This document shows, piece after piece, positions 33,181 to 44,796 of a stretch of 62,000 bases of DNA (its first letter is position 1; each line of letters starts with the position of its first letter). Source of the stretch: Zygnema cylindricum. Taxonomy: Eukaryota; Streptophyta; Zygnematophyceae; Zygnematales; Zygnemataceae. The notes beneath the pieces were generated by a model. The model saw only the letters and a list, made by a program, of their open reading frames with translations. It was not told where the DNA came from and ran no database searches. The stretch covers positions 1 through 62,000 of the forward strand of contig JBBHKE010002950.1 of the NCBI GenBank assembly GCA_037447655.1. Direction: 5' to 3'. The position numbers were made by a program, and so were the translations under genes.

Positions 33181-35136
33181 TGTTGATCTATAAGTCCTAG
33201 CATAGGTGGAGCTGCGGTGTTACTTGTAGATGTAGATATTTTTAGTAACAGAAGTGAACAATAATCCTACCAAAGAGCATTTTTCTTGACACTATAAAAT
33301 AACACTCACAACTTCAATTATAACCATATTTTGTAAATATTGAAAACATCATGTACACTGCCAATTCCCGAAATTGCAGTATAATTGGTCCAATAATCCA
33401 AAAGATATGAGAGCTGCAAGTTTCCCAAAAATTGCCAATTTCCCATTTTCCCAAAACTGGATATAAAAATAATGTTGTCCATAGCTTTTTTCAGCCATGG
33501 ATTACTCACGGAAACACCCACAGAATACCTCAAAAACAGCTGTGTTTCAGACAACACAGATTACTCCACACTAAACGAAATGGTCTACGGCTGCATCAAT
33601 AGGCAGTATACCATATACACTATAAACCCCCAAAGTAACAGCCAAATCCACCAAGGCATCTAGAAGATATAGGCTCCAGAGTTTCCCAAAAATAGATGAC
33701 AGCTTCACAAACTAACCGTTTAGACTGTTCACAAAATCTTACAGAAATACTGAAATACAATGAAACTTCACACACATATAGATTATATATCATAGAATAA
33801 CTCCACAAAGTTTCTCATGAAAGCACTTATCAGAGTTATCACACCAACAGGTCAAAGATGAACAAAACAGTTTGCCATTACTTTGATTAACTTGACTGCG
33901 ATACATAAAATAATCTAAGTCCTGCAAGCTATACTCAGAGTACGGAGGCATACCAGCCGTACTGTATCTACTCTAATAACCTAACTAGTCAAAAGGACAA
34001 ACCTCTGTTGTACATAATATTTACACCGTACTCTTCGTATGTCAGAAACTAATCTACCACTAAGCAACCACTAAGCTACCACTATCGTTTAATCATCATT
34101 ACTTGAAATCTATCCTATTCATATAATCCGTAGTTGCGCTAGCTGTGATGGCTGCGCTTTCTGTACGGATCATAAAAATAATCGCAATTGCGTTGACTTA
34201 ACTGCGTCGCAGCTGCCCGTACCGGCGGCGCCTATTTCAACATTCCGTTTATTTTACATCGGATCGCTTCGCGATCCGCCGTCCATTTGTCATTGCTTGT
34301 TCACACCACTCAATGAGTCTTTTACGTAACTTCTATTATCAATCCGTTCGCTCCCCCAATCCGTGAATCTATTTAAACCTCCATATTAAATCCAATTAGC
34401 AGTTACGCACGAAACTGACTTTTCAAAACAACAAATAATTCTAAGTCTTAAACTTTATACAATGAAAAAACCTAAGTCTTAAACTTTATATAATGAGTAA
34501 GCACCTACTCCTCATTAGACAATCAGATGACAGTACCCCGAATAGTAGTACTGTACTGTAGTATGGCAAGGTACTCTAATGTACTTCCAAAAACCTAATT
34601 GCAACATACCCTAAAAACTAAATAGTGAAACACAATTTGATAAAGCACTACGTAACAAAAACTATTTCTTCAGGTATTTACAATCTAACGCTGTACTCAT
34701 AATGTCGATTGCTCAGTCAGCAGTCGTCTAGTACGTCCAACTTGCTGTGGTGATCTCGTATGGATATTGAGAGTGGTTACGGGGAATCTCGTCACCCGTG
34801 GTCCCCACTTAATCTCAACCGTTAACCTGATAAAATCCGACGTTAGGTATTTGCCCTTCACAATTGTGTTCACGGATGTCCGGTTCATTTCCCGTCCACC
34901 CAATCTACCGAAGTCATCCGTTCGATAGGTGACATGTGTCAGGGTCGATTCTACACTTTCTACGTTATCTGAAGTGTCGACGCGTGTCTTATATGACTGT
35001 ACAATATACTCTAGAGTAATACTTCACTGTCACACTATTTAAGGTAAGTATTACATCTAACTTATCCAAAAATATTCTAATTGTTAAGTCTCCCCTCAAA
35101 GCTCTATCTATCAAGGACAAAGCTTTGAAAACAACA
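33181..35136 (-). mobile_element. Family Y 3' LTR of Y2 (minus), interrupted by a solo LTR
   Basis: On the minus strand it runs TGTTGTTTTCAAAGC (from 35136) to ...GATCAACA (33181), after the polypurine tract aagctttaggggag (35137–35150). Removing the 33473–34433 insertion and one TSD copy leaves about 990 bp, close to the 960 bp of Y3. The terminal segment reads in frame as STSTSNTAAPP, matching the LTR-encoded Gag start of Y3 (STSTTTAAAPP) with ATA in place of ATG. Confidence 0.8.
33473..34433 (-). mobile_element. Solo LTR (Y-related), 961 bp, TSD AATAA
   Basis: TG...CA ends (TGTTGTCCATAG...CAAAACAACA on plus) are flanked by AATAA at 33468–33472 and 34434–34438. It interrupts the Y2 LTR between cccaaaactggata and ttctaagtc. 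The minus-strand start TGTTGTTTTGAAAAG resembles Y LTRs, so it is called minus. Its end reads ATGGCTGAAAAAAGCTATGG then ACAACA, an open frame in the same phase as Y3. Formed by LTR–LTR recombination. Confidence 0.85.
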
Positions 35137-35148
35137 CTCCCCTAAAGC

Positions 35149-37329
35149 TTTAGACTCAGGTATTCACTTAGCCCAATAGCCTTTTTGCAAAACTGTAGTT
35201 TAGGTGCAGGTAGAGCTTCTGTTAGCATATCTGCAACCATATTTTCATCAGGTAAGTAGTACAATTTTATGACTTTGGCAAGCACTTTTTCTCGGACAAA
35301 ATGCTGTTTGACATCTATGTGCTTACTTTGAAAACGGTGGCTGGGATTGGATGCAATGGCAATAGCTGCCTGGTTGTCACACCAGATGACTTAAGGACCA
35401 GTTTGCATGTGTCTGAATTCCTGCAAAAGTGCCTTTACCCATAGGAGTTCCTTAATGGTAGAGCTTGCTGCCATATATTTTGACTCCATTGTTGATTGGG
35501 CGGTGACCTTTTGAAGTTTGCTGTTTCAGCAACAGGTTCCGTTTCCAATATGCAAGACAAATCCAGTGGTTGATTTTCTACAGGTCATATCGCCATGTCT
35601 CGCATCACTCCAAGTCTTCAACTTGACTTCTCCTCCTCTAAGGACAAGTTTAAGATTTTGGGTTTTTGCCAGATATCTCAGAACTCTTTTTGCAGTTTTC
35701 TGGTCTGCTTTTATTGGATTTTGCAGACTTCTATTTAAGGCTCCAACAATAGCTGCTACATCGGGCCTCGTGCAGTTTATAAAGTAGATAAGACTACCAA
35801 CTACCTGTCTGTATGGTTTTGAGGCCATGAAATCCTCCTCCCCTGACTCTAAGCTCTCATCAACTAGAATACCAAAATCAGAATCAACTCCTAATTTCTG
35901 TCTGTACTCCATAGAAGTGACACATCCTTTGGCCTCTTTCATATTAATTTTTTTGAGCATAGAACCAATACCTTCTTTTGAGTTAACCTGATCTGTCTTT
36001 TATTAATATCTCTCTCTACTTGTATCCCTAAAATGTATTTTGCCTCACTAAGGTCCTTCATCTCAAATCTAGATCTAAAGTCTCTCTTAATGAGATTTAT
36101 TTCATCCATAGATTTGCTAATAAGCAGCAGATCATCTACATAAATAACAATATAAAGTACACCACCCTCCCCTTGCAAAATATATACACAATTATCTGAA
36201 CTGATTCTCTTAAAGCCTAATTTAATGAGGAACTCGTCTAGCTTCAGGTTCCATTGTCTAGGGGCTTGTTTCAGCCCATACAAAGATTTCATCAGTTTAC
36301 AGACTAGTTTTTCTTTTCTTTCCTTTACATACATTTTTGGTTGTTGCATATTGATAGGTTCGTCCAACTCTCCAGGAAAGAAAGCTGCTTTACCGTCCGA
36401 TTGATGCACTTCCATGTTTTCGATTGCAGCTAAACTTAGTAGAATTCTAACAGTTGGAAACCTTACTATTGAAGAGAATGTCTCCTCAAAGTCAATTTCT
36501 TCTCTATGATTGTAGCCTTTTGCTACAATTTTGGCCTTGTACCTTTCAATGGTGCGATCAGGGTTTAGTTTCAATAGGAATACCCATTTGCAGCCAATGG
36601 CTTTACGGTCCGGAGGATGATCAACCAACTCCCACGTTTGAGCTTCCATTATAGACTTCATTTTATCGTTTGCCGCCTCAATCCAGTGGTTTCTTTCGGG
36701 TGTAGAGAAGGCTTCCACATAGTGTGAGGTTCTTGGGTTTAAGCGGAAATTATTTTGGCGGGGATGGATTATGGGCGCGGTGATGGCGGCGTTGGCTGGC
36801 GTTGGCGGTGTATTCGCCGAAATCGAAAGAAAGAACAGGATCGATGAAACCAGATTTGCAAGAGGATGCTGAGCTATTGAAAATTAAAGTATTCTCTTTA
36901 TATCAAAAATGACATATTCTTATGATTTTTCCTCAGCCTGTTTTTATGTCATGTTAAATATATCAACTGAAACTTCCTCATCTTTGATAATAATGGTAAT
37001 AGATACAATTAATTTCCATTTATCTAAAACATATACACTGTAGCCCTTTGAGTTATCATCATACCCCATAAGAATACACGGTAAACCTTTCGGTTCCATT
37101 TTCCAAGTATTTGGTGATGTGTTCAAAACAAAGCATTTACATCCAAAAACTCTGAAATGACTAACATCAGGCTTTCTACCTGTCCAAAATTTAAAAGGTG
37201 TTGTACTAACTAACCTAGAAACAATTCTATTTTTGATATAAACTGCACAGTTAAGGGCTTCAGCCCAGAATTTGAAATCTAGATTTCTATCAGCTAGCAT
37301 AGGTCTAGCACATTGAGTAATGGTTCTGT
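35149..37329 (-). pseudogene. Copia family Y (Y2) INT C-terminus–RT–RNase H
   Basis: From the right: NRTITQ..ARPMLADRNLDFKFWAEA (integrase, just after the catalytic Glu region), WTGRKPDVSHFRVFGCK and PCILMGYDDNSKGYSVYVLD. After a ~220-bp disturbed linker comes RT: WELVDHPPDRKAIGCKWVF, the motif A region as SDGKAAFFPGELDE (normally MDIKTAF), SLYGLKQAPRQWNLKLDEFL, an intact VIYVDDLLLIS, and EMKDLSEAKYILGIQVERD. A frameshift near 35945 precedes MNCTRP-like FINCTRPDVA and RNase H (TWSDARHGD, TGFVLHIGNGTC). The remaining RNase H lies in other frames to 35149, where the stop falls in the polypurine tract. It is cut at 37329 by an X LTR, so gag, protease and the N-terminal integrase are missing. Confidence 0.9.
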
Positions 37330-37709
37330 TGAAATTCTATGGGCTCCATTGACACATAGAAAACGCAGATCCAAAGAAGCTTAGCTAGATAGTGCCGACT
37401 CCAAGTTGATACAAATCCAAATTACTGACACCGTGAGAGTTAGAACCCCAATACAGATTCACCCTTGAGAAAACAGGACCTTCTGTGTGCTCAGTTCCAC
37501 AACAAAATGCAAATCTTGAACATGTGATTTGGACAATATTCCCCACTTTGAATTTCTCTTATAAACACTGCCAACCTGGCAGGCAAAAACTCTAACCGAC
37601 TACACCCCTTTGTAGTGTGGACTCCGCTGATTTCGCAGCAAAAAGAATCATTGAAATTGCTCACCCGAGCATTAAGTTATGGCCGGACAAAGATGGCCTA
37701 TAAATACAG
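37330..37709 (-). mobile_element. Family X LTR (X3), left part, inserted in Y2 integrase
   Basis: It starts TGAAATTCTATGGGCTCC inside the Y2 integrase codons and follows the X LTR order to gcctataaatacag, where Y3 is inserted (TSD TACAG at 37705–37709). The other part is 43905–44791; together they make about 1267 bp, close to the 1242-bp solo X LTR. Confidence 0.8.
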
Positions 37710-38669
37710 TGTTGTTTTTAAAAGCTTTATCTACAGAAGATAGAGTTGTGAGGGGAAATTTATAACTTGGAATATTTTTAGATTAAGGATGGTGTAATAC
37801 TTACCTTATACAGTGTGACAGTGTAGAAATTACTCTAAGAGTATTTGTACGGTCACATAGACACAAGTCAACATTTCAGACTATGCAAGAAGTGCGAAAT
37901 CCACGTGGACACATGGCATCTATCGAACGAGTGAATTCGGAAAATCGAGCAGACAGAAAGTGAACCAGACGTTTGTGAATACAAATGTGAAAGATAAATA
38001 CCAGACGTTGATTACAATCAGACTAACGGCTGGAAATTGAGTGGGGATATGACGAGGTGATTCGTAAGCAGCCTCGATATTCGTACAAAATATACCACAG
38101 CAAGCTGTTCGCATCTACAATTGTTGACAAATCAAGCAATATTTGGTGTACGATATCAATTTGTGAATAAATGATAGAACAGGATTTTGTAGCTTAGTGG
38201 ATTAGCAAATAGTGTTTCACTATTTAGTTTTAGACTAGTTGCAATTTGGTATTTGGAAGTACATTAGCGTACTCTTTCCTAATACAGTACAGTACCACTA
38301 TTACGGATACTAACTCCTGGTTGGCTTATGAGTAGTAGACATTTTTCCAGTGTATTAAGTTTAGGACTTAGAAACGTTTAGGTATCCAGTTTTGGGAATA
38401 CGGGAAATTGAAAAGCATTTTTTGGGAAACTTAAAGCTCTCATATCTTATGGTTTACTAGATCATTTATGCTGTAATTTTGGGAATTAAAATTGTATGTA
38501 ATAATCCTTGTGTGCGCTAATTCTTGGGGTAATTCGATTTGTGAGTCAGGGTTTACAATGTGTCAAAAGTTGTTGTTTGTAAGGAATTCTTGTAAAGCTT
38601 CTGTTTCAGTATATCTACTTCTACTACCACTGTTGCAGCTCCACCTGCATCAGTTGTCATTATACAATA
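37710..38669 (+). mobile_element. Family Y (Y3) 5' LTR, 960 bp
   Basis: It runs TGTTGTTTTTAAAAGC...ATTATACAATA, exactly the length of the 3' LTR (42940–43899). Over the first ~240 bp roughly a tenth of positions differ between the two by eye, so the insertion is not recent. The last 59 bases are the LTR-encoded Gag start (ATA at 38611 for ATG) and the final codon is now a stop (CAATAG). Confidence 0.9.
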
Positions 38670-38679
38670 GGTTATGGGC
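38670..38679 (+). promoter_or_regulatory. Half-tRNA-type primer-binding site (Y3)
   Basis: ggttatgggc directly follows the LTR and complements the initiator tRNA-Met anticodon arm (10 nt). It lies in the Gag frame as V-M-G. Confidence 0.65.
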
Positions 38680-41667
38680 ATGTCTATAAGAATTCATGTT
38701 TTTACTGGACAAAAATATGCTTATTGGGCAGACATGGTTGAGTGTTACTTTGAACCTGCAAGTTTACTGGAAATTTTGGATGAATCGCTTGATGAAGCTG
38801 ATCCAACTTGGGCGAAGAAGTATTCGGAAGCTCGATATGCTCTCAAATGATGTCTTTCCCAAAATATGGTTATGTCACGAATGAAGATGAAAAAGGCGAT
38901 TGATATCTGGAAATCACTAAAGGCGTCTTATGATAGGGCGATTGTTCAAGAGGAACTTCTGTTGGCAGGAAAAATCTTGGACTACAAATACTCGGGGGGA
39001 ACAATGGCCGAGTATACAAATAACTTTAGAGCTCTAATTGATGCTCAAGCTTGTGCTGGTGGCTCTTTCCGTGAGTTCTAGCATGCTGCTTTGATCATTA
39101 GAGGTCTTCCTAACATTATGAAAGATACGTCTGCTGAACTGATAAAGCATGATATAGTTAGCTAGACAATTCAGTCAGCTATTTATATTATTCTAGAAGA
39201 GGAGTCTACGTCAAAGATGCTTAATGGAAAGAAGCAAGTAGAGGCATTCAATATAGATTTTAATAGGAAATGTCAGTTTAACCAACAGAGAAATCAGTTT
39301 AATCAGCAAACGAATCAGTTTAACCCAAATCACGGTCAGTTTAAACAATTTAATCATGGGCAAAATAGACAATCTTTTACTGCTTGTTTCTATTATTCAA
39401 AGAAAGGTCATGGATAGAGGTACTGTCCTAAACTCAAAAGGCAAATGAAACAAGTTTATATAGGCCTGGTTGGCAGCAAAGTTAGCTTAATCAGACCTTT
39501 TCTAGTCATCAGTTACAAAACAACTCATTGTTTTCTTCATCTGACACTCAGGAATATGAGTCTTTGACCTTCAATGATTAGGATGACTCGAAGTTATTTG
39601 CCATGGCGGGAACAATAGAGGGCTCAAAGGACGCCGGATGGATTATGGACACAGGGGCATCGGCCCACATGTGTTGGAACAAGGGACTATTTCCAAATCT
39701 AAAGACAACATCAGCAAAGAATATCTACTATGCTTGTGGCATGAGTGTCCAAACTTGTGCTCAGGGTGATGTTTCATTACTGGCTAAAGTCGGAGGATAA
39801 TCTGTAGAGAGAACACTTCATAATGTCTCATATGTTCAGGACTTTAAAAAGAATCTGTTTTCCACTTCTTTGGTTGAAAACAAAGGTTTTGAGGTCACCC
39901 TTAAAAGGGGTACGCAAGTTGTAAGCAAGCTAGGAAAGATAGATGTGACAAGAACTAGAGATGAGAGCAAAATTTATCGCATGGACAGGGCTGAATCTAA
40001 GGAAAATGATGTTCTCTACTTTGGAATAATATCCGGAAATGAATTATGGCATAAGAGGCTAGGACATTTTCACTATGACATTTTGACAAAAATGGTGAAA
40101 ACTGGGAAAGTAGAGGGTTTTTCTCTCACAGATCAGCCCGTTAAAACTTGTGATGAGAAAGATACATAAACTGCCTTTTCCACAGGAAACAGATCATAGA
40201 TATACAAAAGTCTTGCAGCTAATTCACTTGGATGTTTTAGGACGTGCTCAGGTGCCCTCTGCTGGGGGGGTTCGTTTCATGGTAACATTTACAGATGACT
40301 TCTCAAGATTCACTAAAGTTTACTTCATTAAAGAAAAGAGTGAAGTGTTCGGACACTTCAAACACTATAAAGCTTGGGCCGAAAAACTGCATGTTGTTCC
40401 CATTTTGGAACTCTTATCAGACAATGGAGGAGAGTATATGTCAAAAGAGTTCAAAATTTTTCTGCTGGATGAAGGTATAAGTCGCCAGCTCACTATTCAT
40501 TACACTCCTCGACAAAATGGTGTTTCGGAAAGATTAAACAGAACGATTACAGAATGTGCTAGATCTATGTTAGCAGATAAAAATACAGATTTGAAATTCT
40601 GGGCTGAGGCCCTAAACTGTGCAGTTTATATCAAAAATAGGATTGTTCTAGGCCGATCAGTACTATACCCTTTGCCCTTTGGATAGGTAGAAAGGCCGAT
40701 GTTAGTCATTTCAGAGTTTTTGGAAGTAAATGTTTTTTTTTGAACACATAATCAAATACTTCGAAAATGGAACCAAAAGGTTTACCAGGTATTCTTATGA
40801 GGTATGATAATAGTTCCAAAGGCTACAGGGTATATGTCTTTAATAAGCAAAAAACAATTGTGTCTAAAAACATCATTATAAAGGATAAGGAAGTTTCAGC
40901 AGATCTATTTACCATGACAGAAAAACCAGCTGAGGAAAAATCATAAGAATATGTGATTTTTGATATAAAGAGAACATTTTAGTTTCGAGCAGCTCTGTTT
41001 CCTCTTGCAGATCCGTTGTCTTTGGATACTCAAGTCCATCTTCAGACTCAAATGGAGCAGGTTGAACCACTCCAAGAGCAACTTCAACAAGTCACAAGAC
41101 CAGCAAGAAACGCTAGACATCCATCGGTCTCTACCTCAAAATTTATGGGGGGAAGGAGATCTAGCAATCGCCTTCAATCAAGTTCCCACTTTGCTTACTC
41201 TGCTAACCCGGGAGAATCTCAGACCTTTCGGGAGGCCTTCTCATCAACCAAAAGAACTCATTGGATTGAGGCGGCAAATGACGAAGTGAAGTCCATTATG
41301 GAGGCTCAAACGTGGGAGTTGGTTGATCTTCCTCCGAACCGGAAAGCCATCGGCAGCAAATGGGTTTTCAAAGTAAAACTAAACCTAGATGGCACCATTG
41401 AATGGTACAAAGCTAGACTCGTAGCCAAAGGCTACAATCATAAAGAAAGAATTGACTTTGAGGAGACCTTCTCTCCACTGGTAAGGTTTCCAACTGTAAG
41501 AATTTTGCTTAGTTTAGCTGCTATTGAAAACATGGAAGTACATCAAATGGACATTAAGACAGCTTTCCTTCATGGAGAGCTAGAAGAAACTATATATATG
41601 CAACATCCAGAAATGTATGTAGAAAAAGGAAAAGAAAAGTTAGTCTGTAAACTAATGAAATCTTTAG

Positions 41668-41957
41668 TCACTACTACTCTTGTATGATTGGTAGATCTGA
41701 AAGTGTTAGTAGAAGGAAAGACATCTATAGTAATATTCTCCGATGTATTGTTTATTTTGGAGCTGAACAAAAACCTCATCTCTACGTCTGTATTAGATGA
41801 TAAGGGTTTTTTTACTAGCACTAGGGAAGGAGTCTTTACTGCTAGTTTTGAGGAGGAGGTCTATTTCATTGTTGAGAAAGGTAGCCAAGGGATGTTTAGG
41901 CTGATTTTAAGTAATGAAACAAAGAAAATTTATTATGTTGGTGTTCATGATACAAAA
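41668..41957 (+). other. Foreign pre-integrase segment inside Y3 reverse transcriptase
   Basis: It encodes VLVEGKTSIVIFSDVLF, then LNKNLISTSVLDDKGFFTST and VEKGSQGMFRL, the protease-to-pre-integrase spacer of a copia element unlike Y, X, Z or W here (Y3's own counterpart at 39800–40040 reads differently). It replaces the RT stretch from YGLKQ to the YVDD box, about 165 bp in Y2. RT sequence resumes at atccatggataaagtaaat. Confidence 0.8.
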
Positions 41958-42924
41958 AATCCATGGATAAAGTAAATAGGATTAAAACAACTTTGAAATC
42001 CAGGTTTGAGATGAAAGATCTCGGTGAAGCCAAGTACATCTTAGGGATACAAGTAGAGAGAATTAGAAGTAAAAGACAGATCATGTTAACTCAGAAAGTG
42101 GCTATAAGTTCCATGCTTGAAAAATTTGATATGAAAGAAGCTTGAATGATGTGTTGCTCCTATGAAATACAGACAGAAATTAAAAGAATTGATTGTGAAT
42201 CGGGCATTTCTAGTTGATGAGAGCTTAGAGTCAGGGGAGGAGGATTTCATGGCTTCAAAAAAATACAGGCAGGTAGTAAGTATTCTTTTATATTTTATGA
42301 ACTAGAAGAGACCTGATATAGCAGAAGTTGTTTGTGCATTTAGCATAAGTCTTCAAAATCCGAAAAAGGCAGACTGGGAAGCTGCAAAAAAATTTCTAAG
42401 GTATCTTGCAGGGACCCGGAATCTTAAATTGGTCCTTGGAGGTGGAGAAGTCAAACTGAAGACCTTGAGCGATGCGAGTGATGGCGACATAACTAGCAGG
42501 AAATCAACCACTGGATTCGTTCTAAATATTGGAAATGGAACTTACTGCTGGAGTAGTAACCTTCAGAAAGTTACCGCCCAATCAACCATGGAGTCTGAAT
42601 ATATGGCAGCAAGCTCTGCCCTCAAAAAACTCTTGTGGGTAAAGGCACTTTTGCAGGAATTAAGACACATGCAATCTGGTCCTCAAGTCATCTAGTGTGA
42701 CAACCAAGCAGCAATTGCCATTGCCTCAACCCCAGCCACCACTTTAAGAGTAAGCATATAGATGTCAGACTGCATTTGGACCGTGAAAAGGTGCTTGCAA
42801 AGGTCATTAAATTATGCTATTTTCCGGAAGAAAATATGGTTGCAGACATGCTAACTAAAGCTCTACATGCACCTAAATTACAGTTTTGCAGACAGGCTGT
42901 TGGACTAAGTGAGTAAGTGAGTCT

Positions 42925-42939
42925 AAAGCTTTAGGAGAG
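42925..42939 (+). promoter_or_regulatory. Polypurine tract of Y3
   Basis: aagctttaggagag precedes the LTR TG at 42940. Other Y copies have aagctttaggggag, so this copy carries one G-to-A change. Confidence 0.65.
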
Positions 42940-43899
42940 TGTTGTTTTTAAAAGCTTTATCTTCAGTGAATAGAGCTGTGAGGGGAAATTTGTAACTTAG
43001 AATATTTTTGGATTAAGGATGGTGTAATACTTACCTTAAATAGTGTGACACTGTAGAAGTTATTCTAAGAGTATTTATACGGTCACATAGACACGCGTCA
43101 ACATTTCAGACTATACAGGAAGTGCAGAATGGACCTGGACACATGGCATCTATCGGACAAGTGAATTTGGGAAATCTTGCGGACAAAAAGTGAACCGGAC
43201 AATTGTGAATACAAATGTGAAATTTAAATACCAGAAGTTGATTACGATCACACTGACGTAATCATTTTTTAATTGAGTTAGGATCACGGTGATTCGTAAG
43301 TAGCCCAAATATTCGTACAAAATATACCACAGCGGGCTACACGCATCTACAGTTGTTGACTAAGCAAGCAACATTTGGTGTATGATATCAATTTGTGAAT
43401 ACCTGATAGAACATGATTTTGTAGCTTAGTGGATTAGCAAATAGTGTTTCTCTATTTAACTTTAGGCTAGTTGCAATTTGGTTTTTGGAAGTACATTAGC
43501 ATACTTCGTCGTACTACATTAGAGTACCACTAATTGGCTGATGAGTTGCAGACATTCTTTCTGTGTATAAAGTTTAGGACTAAGAAATAATTTGGTATCC
43601 AATTTTGGGAATATGGGAAATTAAAAGACACTTTTTAGAAAACTTGTAGCTCTCATATCTTATGGTTTACTCAATCATTTATGCTGTAATTTTGGGAACT
43701 AACAGTGTGTGTACTATTTTGTGTATGTGCCAATTCTTGGGGTGATTGGATCTTTGAGTCAAGGTTTACAGTGTGTTAGGGTTTACAGTGTGTCAAAAGT
43801 TGTTGTTTGTAAGGAACACTTGTAAAGCTTTTGTTTAACTATGTCTACTTCTACTACCACTGCTGCAGCTCCACCTGCACCAGTTGACATAAAACAACA
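42940..43899 (+). mobile_element. Family Y (Y3) 3' LTR, 960 bp
   Basis: It runs TGTTGTTTTTAAAAGC...CATAAAACAACA, followed by TACAG (43900–43904) matching 37705–37709. It keeps an intact ATG at 43841 for the Gag N-terminus STSTTTAAAPPAPVDIKQ. Contains gacacgcgtcaacatttcag and a tail of short duplicated words (gtttacagtgtgt). Confidence 0.9.
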
Positions 43900-43904
43900 T
43901 ACAG

Positions 43905-44791
43905 AAGGTCTCTTAGAGAGAGAGGTGCCTCAAAATTTTCTAAGTCTTAATTCCATTTCTAAACCGCTTACTACTACTATACTCAACCAATCACAAGACA
44001 GTAAAGTACAAGAAGTACAACTGCCGCGGTACTTCTTGTACGACCATAGTACGGCATCGTCGTCTCGCTGACTCCTACCAGTTCTTGAGCTGTAGTCACT
44101 CTCCCTATAATGTCCGTTGTCCACTCATGGATTGCCACGTGTCATCCGCCGACATTTAGCTCACAAAACGCCAAATGTTCACTCCGGCGCTTTGGCTCTA
44201 CTGTGAGTCGTCGGATCTGAGTTCGACAATTAATCACGTCTGTACAAATTAACTGTCGTTTCGTTTCATAATCCGCGAAATAGAGTATGTAGATTGGAAC
44301 CACATTTAAATATGTTTCGAACTTAACATGAGTATCGTTTCGTGAATGCCTTAGTGGACAAGGCAAAGTGATACATCATTTTGTAGACCTAGGTTCTAAT
44401 CCCATTAAGGTCACAAATAGACTTTTGATGACTTTCAATCTCCCTCTCTCCTTTCGTTGATGTTGTTTATATAAAAGTCAAACCTAATACTATTATCTGC
44501 TGATCTATACATATAGGATAAAACTATGGTCTATATAACTAGTCCATAGATCTAGGATCAAATTCAATATTCTACGTACACATTTTGGCAGACTATCCTC
44601 TCAGCCCTCACGCTTTTCTCATTGACTATCTGAGGGTAGCCATAGAGTTTCTTCTGTGTCTCAGTGACTACGGCAAGTTTATAGAGATAAATTTATTCCT
44701 AGGCACCATGTTTCAACTTTAAAAAACCTTTGAATGCTATCTGTCAAACACATAGAAAAATACAAACCTATAAAATATATCAAATTCAACA
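43905..44791 (-). mobile_element. Family X LTR (X3), right part
   Basis: It continues the X LTR after Y3 (ctctta..gagagag, caaaattttctaagtc, gattgccacgtgtcat) and ends ...atcaaattcaaca, i.e. TGTTGAATTTG on minus. On the minus strand it is preceded by a polypurine tract (aattaggggag, 44792–44802), so it is a 3' LTR, not a solo LTR. Its middle is more diverged than in other X copies. Confidence 0.7.
44340..44410 (+). other. tRNA/SINE-like A- and B-box pair inside X3 LTR
   Basis: gccttagtggacaaggc (A-box-like, D-arm-like stem, 44348–44364) is followed 28 bp later by ggttctaatcc (B-box-like, 44392–44402). No complete cloverleaf can be drawn, and other X LTRs lack the segment, so an inserted SINE fragment is possible. 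Confidence 0.3.
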
Positions 44792-44796
44792 CTCCC

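Larger units (their letters stand above)
38611..42916 (+). pseudogene. Copia family Y (Y3) polyprotein, gag to RNase H, chimeric RT
   Basis: Gag: STSTTTVAAPPAS in the LTR, VMGMSIRIHVFTGQKYAYW across the primer-binding site, EILDESLDEADPTWAKKYSE, and a Q/N-rich repeat (NQFNQQTNQFNPNHGQF). The zinc knuckle is broken (CFYYSKKGHG, stop). Protease: WIMDTGASAHMC (39640). Pre-integrase: LWHKRLGHFHYD. The integrase triad is complete with D35E spacing (HLDVLG, LSDNGGEY, GVSERLNR). RT begins WELVDLPPNRKAIGSKWVF and MDIKTAFLHGELEETIYM, but after KLMKSL (41667) it is replaced by about 290 bp of foreign pre-integrase sequence and resumes at SMDKVNRIKTTLKSRFEMKD; YVDD is absent. RNase H: LSDASDGD, MESEYMAAS, stop before CDNQAAIAIAS. 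Dead copy. Confidence 0.9.
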
